Positions 33,036 to 44,085 of a stretch of 64,000 nt of DNA are shown in pieces. The stretch's first letter is position 1; each line of letters opens with the position of its first letter. The translations under genes were made by a program, and so were the position numbers. This DNA comes from Stenopsyche tienmushanensis. Its lineage: Eukaryota > Arthropoda > Insecta > Trichoptera > Stenopsychidae. The notes under the pieces were generated by a model, which searched no databases, had not been told where the DNA came from, and worked only from the letters and a program-made list of their open reading frames with translations. The stretch covers positions 1-64,000 of the forward strand of contig WACJ01000105.1 of NCBI GenBank assembly GCA_008973525.1, in the 5' to 3' direction.

Positions 33036-35615
33036 TTATACTAACAATATTATTGCTTTGCTTTTAAATTTATTTATATATGTAAAACTCAGATGAAATG
33101 GTTAAATAAAAACTATAAAATTAATTATTTTGCACGTGTGTGATACGTGTGTTCGTGGCTATCGATAAATGTTTACGCGTGTAACACGAACGTTAAACTA
33201 GAGCGTTAAAAGTACCAATGCATCCGCTGTTAAATATTACAGTACAAAATTAACTAAGCCTTGGGGGGATAATTGTTTAGATTTTAGACTTTTTGCAAGA
33301 ACTGAATTATATATCATTGCTTATAGACAGTTTTCAACCAGATATATGCTCAAAAATGAACACTATTGGTTGGTAAAATGTAGCATCCACTAGTACGAGT
33401 ATAAACATCATTCGATAGTGGTACACTATATAATCCAGACGCAGAGACAAATCGACTTGGGGAATTGAAATAGCTCGAATGTTATAAACAAAATTGGTAT
33501 TTCTCGGACTTAAGCAAGGGATCGAGAATAAACAAACTCAAGCACAAACTGCTCCATTCACAATTCGTGATACGAACTGGAGGGTAGTACCGTAATTTGC
33601 TAAATAAAAAATCCAACACCTCGAAGCTGAAAATCTCTCCGGATTATTTGCAAAGCAAAATGATACGAAGCTATAAATACATTCGGTGGACGTGAGGACA
33701 TTGAAGAGAACTTAAGCGAATAAGTCTTAACTATTTCCAAATCATCTTATTTATTTGTTTATTCATTTATAGGGGAAGATTTTCTAGCTCTTTGTTGAAT
33801 TCCACACTTTCATCTGAGCATGGAGTGAGTTGCTTTGTCGGCGAGTTTCTTTTAACAAAGAAAAAAACAAGTCTCCTCCTCTTCGTTCGAAGTGTCACTG
33901 GACTCAATTTGGACGTCTTCCCAAAATTTTCAACAACGAGCTTCTACGTCGCAAATCCTCAGATACCAATAAATAAAATTATAAATGGATTAACTTGAAT
34001 ATTTTATATGGGATTCGCCAGATCGAGTGTTGCCTAAATTTTGTAGTTCTAGCTTTTTACTAGTATTTCCATCAAAGAAAAATCAATTACATTGATGGAA
34101 TATATTTTTAACGATGTCTGACGACTTGTAAAATCTACCGAAACGCGGTTCATATCGTAATGTCACGGCCATCGAAGCATTCCAAAAATATGACTTGTAA
34201 GCGTTGGCATGCGATCCAAAAGTGCTTTAAAACGCAGCCATAAAACTGTCCATATTATTCGAAGTGCTGTTTGCTCCTCTCCGAGGCACTAAAACATCTT
34301 CCACTAATTACTTATTTTTCTTCAAGAGATAACGTCGCAGAGACGATAATGACGACGTTGAATGCGTCGCGTATCAGATGCAACGCTCTGGACGACATGC
34401 GAAATGGCAGCACTGAGGAGCGATAAAATTCCATTTAAGTATTGGATTGACAGAATCATCCAAAAGTCATCATACGCTGATAAGAATGTATGTCAGCACA
34501 TTGTCTCTCGTCTGAGTTCAAATAATTGATTCAATCTATTCAAGCGGAGAAAATAGCCGAAACGAGCGCCAAGTTATATGGCAATTTGTCAATGGCCAAA
34601 GATGTAAACCTAATTGTCAACAAATGGGCTAAATCTGATATTCGGATTATTAAACGCCATGCCAAAATTATTATAAACAATGTTTCAATTTGGCAAAGAG
34701 CAGTCCGTTGCAGAAGCACAAACCGAAAGTAATTCCATGTTCTTTTCAATTTGCATGCAGACAGGCGACTTTTATATTTCCCATTTGAATTGCGGTGAAT
34801 AAATATCATTCAAAGCGATTGTGCAAAATGTCTTTTAAAAGCATAGAAAATCCAACGGAGCAGGATTTCATCATCGAAGATTGGATGCTTGGATGCGAAT
34901 TTTCCCCATTTTAAAAACAAGTTTAAGCTCCGATAATACAATGGCGATGTCATCAACGTTCTATCTATATACGATGACGAACATCGACTTCCATAAAGGC
35001 ATCCAAAAGCGCGACTACCTGTGTCACAATCAGACTGTCGGATGATTCGAACCACTGATGAGTCACGGACTCCTTGGGCTATCTCGCAATAGTCCAAGAC
35101 TGATCATCATGAATTAATTTTTTTTTCAATATCTTGATGCATTCCATTATTAGCTGTAAGGCTGCAATTAAGGCCTCGCGGCGCTAGAACGAACATTCGT
35201 TTTTATCATAATTTTATAACAGATTTAACAGCGTAATTAGTATAATAATAGGCATGATCGAGATTTCATATGAATCTCGATAAAATTCGATAATTGCACA
35301 ATTATTCTTTCCGAGGGATGAATCTCCGCATAAATAGATTGCGGCATTTAAATATTTGAACGATTTCAATGGTGCAATTCCATTTGAATTGTTACAATAT
35401 TGGACTAGTTAATGGATATAACGATCATTGGCGTTGCGCCGTATGCTAAATTGTGTGTTTAAAACATTATTTGGTCAATTAAGACAAATTTGCACGAACG
35501 TGTTAACATCCATTATGTAACAGCGTGTCGAATTTGGCTTATTGAATGTGTTGTATATTTAATGAATATAAAAATTCAGGGTTTTCATATTGAGCCGCAT
35601 CTCTCGCGAGTGAGA
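33036..35615. other. AT-rich intergenic DNA, nothing recognised
   Basis: Overlapping short ORFs at 34526-35097 on both strands have no motif. No element ends were recognised. The right end is probably the 3' flank of the gene at 35789-36802. Confidence 0.45.
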
Positions 35616-35621
35616 TTTATT
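35616..35621 (-). terminator. Probable polyadenylation signal AATAAA
   Basis: Minus-strand AATAAA (plus TTTATT) lies about 170 bases after the stop codon of the 337-codon ORF, a reasonable 3' UTR length. A U-rich or GU-rich element downstream was not evident. Confidence 0.4.
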
Positions 35622-35788
35622 GTTATCGCATATATGTTAATAAATCTCAAATATTAAATTTGTGTTGGATGCGATAAACCGACGCAAAAGTGGTGTAAGT
35701 GTGTATAAATTCTGAAAATATAAAGGCGGATCGAAATGAAAGACGTTGCATAATGAAGGCTCTCACACGTTGATAAATCGAATTCAAT

Positions 35789-36802
35789 CTAAGTCGGTAT
35801 GAGAAGCGATCTTTTCCGATAGTTTAACACTGTGCGTTCGATGAATCTGTAAAGTTTGGACGTACTCCTAGTATAAAGTTTCGAAAGCTCACCAGAAGCG
35901 ACCAGTTCCAGCGGATCGAAGCGAACTTTGTGCTCGACGGCAGCTCGGGCGGCTCCTACCAGTTCGGAAAATATTCGATGTCTCTTCAACGCCAATTCGT
36001 CTTTTCCGACGGCAGTCCCCAAAGCGCCGGCTGGAAGAGAGCGCTTCCTTATGTAGATCCGTTGGCTGTCGGGCAGGCAATCGGGAGCTTTGAAGACATC
36101 GTCGTCCACGTCCAGCCTGAGGCCGGTGATGCGCAGAGGCAGCTCGCCGAGGGCCAAGCTGGGACGCTTCAGGATGCCGCCGGTGGAAGACTTCCTGCGC
36201 TCCGGAGGGACTATCGCCTTCTCGCACACATAGTCCGACAGGTTGTCTTCGTTTTCTTCGTCGGATTTATCGTCGGCTTCGTTTTCGTCTCCGGCATTAT
36301 CGCCGGAGGAGAGTCCGCCGCTGTTCATGTTGGACGTAAGTTTGTCAATGACATAATCCGAGTCGCTGTCCGAGTCCGATTTATCTGCATCGTTTATCTC
36401 GTCGCAGTTAAACTTGACCGACACGTCTTTGACGGTGCACGCGGTGTCGTCCGATTTTTCGTCGCTCTTGCTCGTGTCGATCGGGGAAACTTCCGCGATG
36501 GAGGACTCCATGTCCGATTTGTACGAGGCTGCGTCGCTCTCGCCGGACGTTACAGCATGAAGTCTGCAGACTTCCTCGGGGACGTCCGTCGGCACCGGAG
36601 CGGTCGCGGGTTCAGTCGATCCGTCGCTGAATTTGTTTACAGCGAAACCGGTTGTGCGTCCTGCAGACGGCGACACTCTTGCGCAGGGTGACTCACCATT
36701 CGGGATCGTCTTCGGATTCCTTAAATCTTTGGGCGACCGTTTCTGGGAAAGATTATCACTATCAACTTTTTTACTTATGCAAACGCAACAATTTTTAAAC
36801 AT
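35789..36802 (-). CDS. Acidic serine-rich protein with two PP1 docking motifs
   Basis: This is the longest open frame in the window: ATG at 36802, TAG at 35789, 337 codons, and clearly richer in GC than its surroundings. Residues 1-80 are polar. Residues about 84-190 are very rich in Asp, Glu and Ser (runs such as KSDSDSDSDYV), probably disordered. RKSS at 203-206 looks like a basophilic-kinase site, followed at 209-212 by GILK, a [GS]IL[KR] docking motif for protein phosphatase 1. KVRF at 292-295 fits the PP1 RVxF consensus. The two motifs in this order occur in PP1 regulators such as inhibitor-2 and other scaffolds. The C-terminal 60 residues are basic. There is no signal peptide, membrane segment or enzyme fold. 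The role (PP1 targeting, probably nuclear) is inferred. A perfect donor-like GGTGAGT at 36697-36691 could mark an exon end, but the matching acceptor would give only a 36-base intron, so I keep the continuous frame. The gene could also have further 5' exons. Confidence 0.72.
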   Translation of the reverse strand: MFKNCCVCISKKVDSDNLSQKRSPKDLRNPKTIPNGESPCARVSPSAGRTTGFAVNKFSDGSTEPATAPVPTDVPEEVCRLHAVTSGESDAASYKSDMESSIAEVSPIDTSKSDEKSDDTACTVKDVSVKFNCDEINDADKSDSDSDSDYVIDKLTSNMNSGGLSSGDNAGDENEADDKSDEENEDNLSDYVCEKAIVPPERRKSSTGGILKRPSLALGELPLRITGLRLDVDDDVFKAPDCLPDSQRIYIRKRSLPAGALGTAVGKDELALKRHRIFSELVGAARAAVEHKVRFDPLELVASGELSKLYTRSTSKLYRFIERTVLNYRKRSLLIPT

Positions 36803-36989
36803 TTCGTAACCACATAGTGCACATCGAAATCGACCACCGGGGCGATGCGATCACTCTTTAGACCCTTAAAAATATCGTACGATCTTGCAGAATTGGATCG
36901 ATTTAAATCAAAGCGAAAACGCGAGCATAAGCGTGAAAACCCGTTAAAAATTCTGCAAAACTGTACGCAATCAAGATGAAGCGCGAGCA

Positions 36990-37360
36990 ATTACAGTTAT
37001 CACCCGATTCAGGCCTGCACTGAAACTATAGCCGAAGTGATGTAAACTTCCGCGGGGAGATCTTCACTTTATGAGCGGACACTCGGTCATTCTTCGATCG
37101 GTATTAATCGATGCTGAAACGATATGAATACACAGTCGTTACCATCGGATGGCACTTTCCGCGAGAGCAAAGGACGAAACCGACGGAGCCGAACGTAAAC
37201 GCGTGCACTCCGCGGCGAAGAAGCCGCGGTATAGGCGGCGGGTGCGTGTCTCGGCAGAGTGGGGGCTCGGGGGGCAGCCGCGGCGGCGCCCTGATCGATG
37301 CGCCCCAGCCCTCCGCCCGACCTGGAATTATCCTTCCCCATATTTATAAGCATCGACGAC
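36990..37360 (-). promoter_or_regulatory. GC/CpG-rich region upstream of the 337-codon gene
   Basis: From about 37140 to 37335 the sequence is strongly GC-rich with many CpG and CGG/CCG units (GCGGCGGGTGCG, GCAGCCGCGGCGGCG). It lies 340-540 bases upstream of the ATG. An arthropod-type initiator-like TCAGTG lies on the minus strand at 37023-37018. Open frames on both strands here (for example 37452-37087 minus, with an Ala-rich run) follow from the composition. It could be a promoter or 5' UTR, or contain a 5' coding exon. Confidence 0.4.
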
Positions 37361-37946
37361 AAGCGCTGCATCAGGTGCATCAAGGTCATTGTGTGATTCA
37401 ACTCGATCCGATAAAAAAAAACACAAAATCCACATCCTCCCCCGGTATACAATCGATTTGCATATGCATTTTAAATGCAGTATTTTTACAATCGACATTA
37501 ATTAGAATGCAAACACAAAACAAACTAGATCATTATATTTAACGACTACTAGACGAAAGGAATGGATACAGTCAATAAATAAAATAAAGCATCTATATTT
37601 AAACCAGCTGCGAGCGGCATCAGTAGATCCTATGCAGCTTAAATAAGCAATGGTGAAGATATCCTCCTATTTCGAAATGCAATAAAAATAAATCTGAAAT
37701 AACTAAGGAATGTCTGCCCACAAACCATACAATGTACGAGACGAAAATAGATTCTCTATGAAACATTGCAAACTTCAATTATTAATAAAACAACAGGTAA
37801 TGAAAATGTGAATAAACCAGACGACTTCGGAGGAATTCCTTCGAAGAAACTCAGATATAAAACAGCCCCGACGTTAAAACAACGGGCAATAACATGTTAA
37901 AACAATGTTTTAATACAAAGCATCTGTAAAATTATTTTTTGTGTCG
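37361..37946. other. AT-rich intergenic DNA, nothing recognised
   Basis: No motif, repeat end or exon signal was seen. Confidence 0.4.
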
Positions 37947-37950
37947 TTAA

Positions 37951-38081
37951 CTCTTTCAGACCTGAATTATTTTTTTCATCCGATGGATTTTGTAAATTCC
38001 ATGTGTCCTCTAAAATATAATAAGGAGAATATAAAAAAAATATATTTATGTCTACAATTGTGCCCGCCAGGTCTGAAAGGG
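37951..38081. mobile_element. TTAA-flanked miniature element (131 bp)
   Basis: The inverted ends CTCTTTCAGACCTG and CAGGTCTGAAAGGG are flanked by TTAA on both sides (37947-37950 and 38082-38085). Size, ends and target site fit a piggyBac-like MITE. There is no coding capacity. Confidence 0.75.
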
Positions 38082-38261
38082 TTAACATATTGTCGGCGGG
38101 CTCTCTGTGTGGACCGCATATGCCCTAGCGCGGACAAATTTTTGCAAAAAAAAATCATCAAATTTTTACTTGGTTTCGATTATAATATCATATTTACAAT
38201 AAAATTATTTTTTTAATAATTTTAATACGCATTATTTATTAAGAAAAACGCTCATTATTAA

Positions 38262-39057
38262 CCTGTATGGAAGGATGATCGCGCATTTGCGAGCGAATTC
38301 CAGTGATTCAGAAAGAGCACTGACAGACAGACAGAGATGGATAAAGCGTCTTGCAGTTCGGTAACTGTGCATGGGAGACAGAGACGGAGAGCTTCCTACG
38401 TACATCGCACGATTGTATAGATCGTTAACCCAAATTCATCGACTAATAATGATCTGTGAAAAATATAATGAATCGATTTCAAGTGTATTGTTTATGTCTA
38501 CTTGAAGAAATGACCGAATATTTTGTACTATCGATAGTATTTATTTATTTAACTCGTTCGTCGCTGCGTCATTGTTACGAATTTCTTTAACGACTTGCAA
38601 ATGTTAACTATACGAGCGTATTTCTATAATGTCTTCCAGATGACAACTGTCTAAATATCTTTCAAGATCGCCCTCGAAACTTGCATTCCTGCCCTTATCT
38701 ATCCGAATTTGCTTCACTTTTTGTTAATTTGACTAATGACAGAGTCAAACTTATCGATCTAACATAAAACAACACATGAGAGAAGATACGCCAAATGTCG
38801 TCTATGTTCATTTCATGACTGATAAGTGGATTTGTACGGATGATAAGTGGCGGCCAAGCAAATATAGCATCTAAGACTGTGAAGATTTAAAATTAACTCA
38901 CTATTTAAAGGGTTAAGCCGGGTAGTCAGTTTAACACTCTCATCGCCTAACATTTCGCCCACAACGTCTCAGTCTCTCTCCGAGCTCAACGTACAAGAGT
39001 GCTCTTTCTGAATCACTGGAATTCGCTCGCAAATGCGCGATCATCCTAGCATACAGG
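38262..39057. mobile_element. TTAA-type element D1 with long inverted ends
   Basis: The first and last 59 bases are inverted repeats with two mismatches (CCTGTATGGAAGGATGATCG at left, and the complement ending CATCCTAGCATACAGG at right). They are flanked by TTAA (38258-38261) and TTAG (39058-39061). The left arm (to about 38560) is the reverse complement of the 3' part of element D2 (20024-20564), while the right arm carries the same segment directly. The middle holds a piece (GACTGATAAGTGGATTTGTA near 38820) also found, inverted, at 54880-54920. It is therefore a composite, non-coding element. Confidence 0.7.
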
Positions 39058-39061
39058 TTAG

Positions 39062-40860
39062 TTTTAGCAATCAAGCTCTTATCATCCCGAGTCCATTTTT
39101 AAAATCTTACTCTCGTTGTGATTTCTGCCTTACACAACAAAATTTCTTAAAATCTCGCTCGGTTCTTTTCAAAACCAAGGTAATTAAAACATGAGTTTTA
39201 TGATGAAAATAAAACTCTCAGCTAATAACTCAAAAAGTAAGCGACGACTTTTTAAAATTTTGTCTGATCAAATCAAATATGTTCAAGATCTTTGCGTTCT
39301 TTAATTTGCGTCTATTAATTAATTAAAAGATTTGTCCTGGGAAAAGTGCGATCGTTAACTAAGATTGAGCAGGCCCTGATTATAGGCATTTCTTCTAAAG
39401 GCATGAGCCAACTTAATACAGCAAAAAAAATGCTCGCATTGCGCAACTCTAACCACCCTCTAAGGATACGGGGAAATAGGACAATTTAAAAGTAGGAAAA
39501 GAAGCGAAATAAATCGTGCTATAACGAATCGGGCCAATCTATGGTTAATACTTGAATCGGAAAATCTATATAAAAAGATAGAAAAGTATAATGATATGAA
39601 TTTCCCTAGGATGTCGACGAGAAGCGGAGGATACGATAGAATTATAGACTTATATATCATGCCATTGAATGCTAAAAAAAATCTTAATTATATCGGATTA
39701 AAACCATTTCAATTTTCTCTACATTTTAAATTATACATTTATAAGATCATTTCGTACCGATTATAATATCTCAGATACGGGCAGGAATATAATATAAATT
39801 TCCAAGTCTTATCATACAACCGAGGGCACGTTTTGATGAAAGACTCTGAAGACTCATAAACTGCTGACCAATTAAAATAAGTTCAACGGACTTATCTGGG
39901 AAACTGGAAAACTTTTAATAGGCCCGAATATATAAAATATAATCATTTTCGATGTCCGGAATTCGCAAGTATTCGAAAATCGAAACGGAATACGTAACTA
40001 TGCCAGGACGTGATCTTTGATCCGGTATGAATTTGGCATTATCAATCACGTCAACCGCAAGCGATCCCCATAGATAATATTGACCACGCTGTTGACCCTT
40101 CGACTGTGTAATTAAATTCATAGAATATCCCTCATTCATCAGAAAATATCATAAACAAGTGTAACTTTTGCTATGTCGATATTAATTTTTCAGACAAAAA
40201 TAAACTTGATTCTATTCTAGGATAAGCATGTGTCATATTTATAGATTTGCCCGAGGGATGTTTATCGATTGTATACACCCTCATGCATGTATTTCGCGTT
40301 TCCAACAATTGCCTATAACATTATATTGGATTCAATCGATGACATTATAAAATTGCATGCAGTGTACTTCCTGGTATGATGTTTTGGCATCCGCCCGCCT
40401 CCCAATTATTTGGCATTCAAATATCAATGTGACAATTGCATAGCTGACAAGCACGTGTAATTGATTAAGCACCATACAAATATGTAACATAACATTTGAG
40501 AAACACGGTTTAAAATTCTATTTTAGAGTCTGTGTTCAGGAAATGCAGGAGATAGCCGGAAATTCCTTCGGCCGTATGTAACGGTCGTATGACTCAGATG
40601 ACTTTTCCGAAATAGATAGACAAATATACAAATAACAGCAGGAAAATGCTATAAAGAGGCATCGATATGAATATATAGGATCAGCCAGAACGATGATAGA
40701 TCGCCAGAATAGATAATAAAATTCGAACAAAATGAATTGAAGAAAAGTCCACCAACGTTTGGGAACAGTGAATGACCATAAGAAAATTGGGATTTGTTAA
40801 GGTCGCGTTTTAAATCATAATTATCATTGAAAGTCGCTTTGAAATTTGCTATATAAGAAC
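39062..40860. other. AT-rich intergenic DNA, nothing recognised
   Basis: Several short minus-strand open frames lie between 39460 and 40909 without motifs. The end of this stretch adjoins the candidate exon at 40867-40961. Confidence 0.4.
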
Positions 40861-40866
40861 TAAGAT

Positions 40867-41377
40867 ATCTCCTTGTACTCCAGAAAGTCTTTTCCAATAA
40901 AATCAACAAAGTCGCCTAGAGTAGTTTTTCACTTCTTCGATACGTTCATCCAGGTGGCCCGCTGGGTGAGTATTCTAAATGAAGCTCGGAGATCTTGCTA
41001 CCTTCAATATCGAGCGAACGAGGAAGTGAATTATGTAACCCCTTCCTGTGAATGGATATTGAAGAGACCCAAGTTCTGTAGTGGACTATGATGATACTTT
41101 CTTATTATTATCTTATATGTATTGTTTTTTTAATATACTAAAGATAAAAATACCGTTCTTCTCTTCAAACTGCATTAATTTGAATTAATTAAATGTTCGG
41201 CGGATTCGAGGATTCGTTTCAAGAGATCCAAAGGAATAAAGCCTAAATAGGTCAACAATTCCCAACTCGACGTCATCGCAATGGCATAAGAAAAGGAGTA
41301 CTTACGAAGTGGTGAGGCTCTTTAAATGTGCGTTTTAACCTTTTTGACGGGGTCGACTTCAGACTTAAGTACTCCAT
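40867..41377 (-). CDS. Candidate small spliced gene, two exons (41377-41306, 40961-40867)
   Basis: On the minus strand an ATG at 41377 opens 24 codons (MEYLSLKSTPSKRLKRTFKE then PHHF) ending at a consensus donor, GTAAGTACT. The next acceptor, ACTCACCCAG at 40962, continues in the same phase with RATWMNVSKK, then TGA. The same frame then runs on as KTTLGDFVDFIGKDFLEYKE, ending IS and TAG at 40867. The intron would be 344 bases. The stretch after the TGA looks protein-like, so the exon may carry a nonsense change (TGA in place of, say, TGG). I do not recognise the protein. The plus-strand ORF over 40873-41091 is its antisense, or vice versa. The donor is convincing and the acceptor moderate. 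Confidence 0.28.
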
Positions 41378-42440
41378 AGGGCACTTGTTAAATACGATGA
41401 CGCAAGATTTCAATGTGAATATAGCGAAATAAAATCGAAAAAACACGAAACACACGTTTGCAGCAGACTAATCAATACTGCGGTCCAACTATCGGGGTGA
41501 GAGATGAAAAAATAGGGTTTTTGTCATCCCTTCCCGTCATCCATACGCGCTGACGACATCGGGATAAAGTTACATTCTGTGCGAACAGCGGCCAGAAAAA
41601 CATGCAACATTAGCAAATAATGTCGCGGAATTGGAAAAGTTTCAAATTCATTACGAAGTTGCCCTTTTTGTCGTGAGCGACGCCGAAGGCATGTGATTGA
41701 AGTACTCATGAAAAAAAATCTCGTTTCTCGCTTTCAATTAATTAAGAATTGAAAAAAGCGACTCGTCTTAAACGAGCGAGGAAAACTCCAGCGGGGCATC
41801 GCGAAGGAAAACTCAAGACGATTTAAAAAACAGACGTTTCTCCGCAGCGCTGAAAAATGTTTAAACTCTGTCTTAAATCAAATTTCGGCATATTTTAAAG
41901 ACTTTGTGGATAAATACGTCAACATAATTTCGCGTCTTCGTTGTGCTTGCGAATCGCACCAGAATGCTCATCCTTTTTGCGTTGAAATTCTGAACTTATT
42001 TACGAGTGAGAAAAAAACGAGTTTACATTATTAAGCCATCGGAAATGCGTCTCCGCGTGGGAGACATCCATTTTCCGAATCCCCAAAAATGCTAAAACAT
42101 CAGCCCCTCCCCCCAACCCCCAAACAACTCCCATGAGGGCAATAAAATACACGTTGAATACAACGTACATAAATCACGTTGCACTCTCAAGCTGAAAGCC
42201 TGTTATTTATCCCAGAATAGCGAAAAATGTATGCACGTAAAATTTTAATAAGCAAGTTTTAAATTGTTTTATTTTGGGCATCTCGTCGGGGAGAAAAATA
42301 TTAGGGGGACCGAAGATTAATCGTCTTTTTTTTTCGATGAACTTTTTCACAGTTTGTATTGAGACACAGTCCAATAAACACATAATGACAATAGATACAT
42401 CATTGTTGAAGGTTGGCTGTCCATGATCTGCAACAGTTTA
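41378..42440. other. Intergenic DNA, nothing recognised
   Basis: A C-rich patch (CCCCTCCCCCCAACCCCC near 42104-42122) stands out. A 61-codon minus ORF at 41524-41709 carries no motif. Confidence 0.4.
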
Positions 42441-42444
42441 CCAT

Positions 42445-44085
42445 CCTAGGATCGGGATTAGGGATTACAATTATTCGCCATTATCAGCTATTCGAATATT
42501 GAATAGTAAAATTGACATTATTCGGATATATTCGGATATCCGAATAGTTTTTGAAGTATGAAAATAACAAACATTACCCTTGAAAACGAGCGTATTTTGT
42601 CATTTATTGAAACTTGAAAAATCATATTTTAAATATAACAGAGCATTAAATATTTGTTGTTTGTTCTTAATTTAGTTTTAGTTTGTCCTACCTTTGAAAA
42701 TGCTCGTTCAGTAGCTGTTTACGTTGGTTTTATTGTTAGAAGTGTATTAAACAACACGTCCAACTTTTCTGTCCTTCTATATTGATCTAAATATTTGAAA
42801 TCTTTTTTCAGGTTATTTGTACTGTCATATTTCTTCGTTTTCGCGAGAAACAACATTGAATTTTGCATTTCATGATGCAAAATTAAAAATTTTGAAATTA
42901 AAAAAGAATAAGGTATTATTTCCACACCAGATAAGATATTCATAGCACCAGAGCTCGGAGAAGGCAAAAAAACAATATCTCTAAGTAATGGTTTCACTCA
43001 GGTAGTGAATACCCCAGTATTCGTGTAATCTTTGTCGATTTGGTAAAATATTATATTAACACTTTGACGTACACAGCCGTCAAATCCCGTCGTGAATCAG
43101 CAGATAATACTTGCTTTTTGCGCCAGATAAGTCTATGCCTACCGTTTTCGTGAACACTTCAAATCTTATCTCACATCGACGAAACTCATCAAAACGAAAA
43201 CAACCTTAGCGGGTCAAAAACTCTCAAACTTCTCTGAGAATAGAAATGAGGCAGATAACGCTACTGTCAACAATCAATGTCATTGATTCAAAAAAATAAT
43301 AAATGTGTGTTTTAGCGATGGTTTAACTCCAATTTTACGCTCATAAATTGCGAAAATCGTTATTCCAGACGCGTGTCAACCGAGCAAAAAGTATTACGAA
43401 TACTATTCGGATATTTTAACAAATATCCGAATATGGAATAGGTCGAAAACTGTCGAATATATTCGGATATCGAATATCCGAATATTCGGATTGGAATCCC
43501 TAATCGGGATTTTCAATAGTTTTTTTCGTCATTTAGTCTGGATTTGATTTTGGAAGCCAGACAACTTGCTGCTGAAAATGCACGCTCAGCCTCAACACTC
43601 GTTGGAGGTATCATCATCAGATATTTAAATACTATTTCGAGTTGATGACTGCGTGAGCCCCCATTTTCGTATAACACTATCAATGTGACTGATAAAATTC
43701 CTATCTGCTGAGACACGTAATAAAACTTGAAAAATTCCCGATTTCCCGACAAATTATTTATTTCTCTCGCAGCAGATGAATACTTATATACTATAATACT
43801 TTGATGTTATTCGTAATTATATTACGGAGGAATACAAAAATTCTGAACCTTGTATCTATCATATTTCATATCGATATACCCATTATTAGAGTCGAGGTGT
43901 AGTAAATACATCACCGGTAGGGAAAGGTTAATATAAGAATTTTGATAAACATATATGCACTGTATATATGTATACATATATAAGACAGTTACTGCCCCTA
44001 GGCGTCGCCTAAGCTCGTCAATTAGTAGTTACACCATTGTTTCCAAGCGTCAAAAGGAATGTCTCGATTTAGTAGCCTTCATCGT
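42445..44085 (-). mobile_element. hAT family A, copy A3, split by a second hAT element
   Basis: CCTAGGATCGGGAT (42445-42458) and ATCGGGATTTTCAATAG (from 43503) are the two sides of one family-A element interrupted at 42459. To the right the minus strand (43752-43513) encodes the familiar C-terminal domain, PPTSVEAERAFSAA and SKIKSRLNDE. The non-coding part then follows the reference copy up to TAGTAGCCTTCATCGT near 44085, where it is truncated before the right terminal repeat. It is non-autonomous. Confidence 0.82.
42459..43502 (-). mobile_element. Second hAT lineage (J), 1044 bp, nested in A3
   Basis: It starts TAGGGATTACAAT and ends ATTGGAATCCCTA, flanked by a perfect 8-bp duplication ATCGGGAT (42451-42458 and 43503-43510). 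Subterminal ATTCGGATAT/GAATATCCG motifs are repeated at both ends. On the minus strand an open frame (42997-42719) runs into TATERAFSKVGQTKTKL at about 42739-42668, the hAT C-terminal domain, after a stop codon (TAA) within the usual P-T-S-x-x-x-E-R-A-F-S motif. The N-terminal and catalytic parts are missing. It is younger than its host copy because it interrupts it cleanly. Confidence 0.88.

Noticed and set aside
35930..36691. Plus-strand 253-codon ORF opposite the 337-codon gene
   Set aside because: It is the antisense shadow of a GC-rich, acidic coding strand (complement of Asp/Ser codons gives Val/Arg/Phe). It has no motif and the minus strand carries the recognisable docking motifs.
37087..37542. 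Open frames on both strands in the CpG-rich block
   Set aside because: Compositional openness. They could hide a 5' exon, but nothing singles one out.
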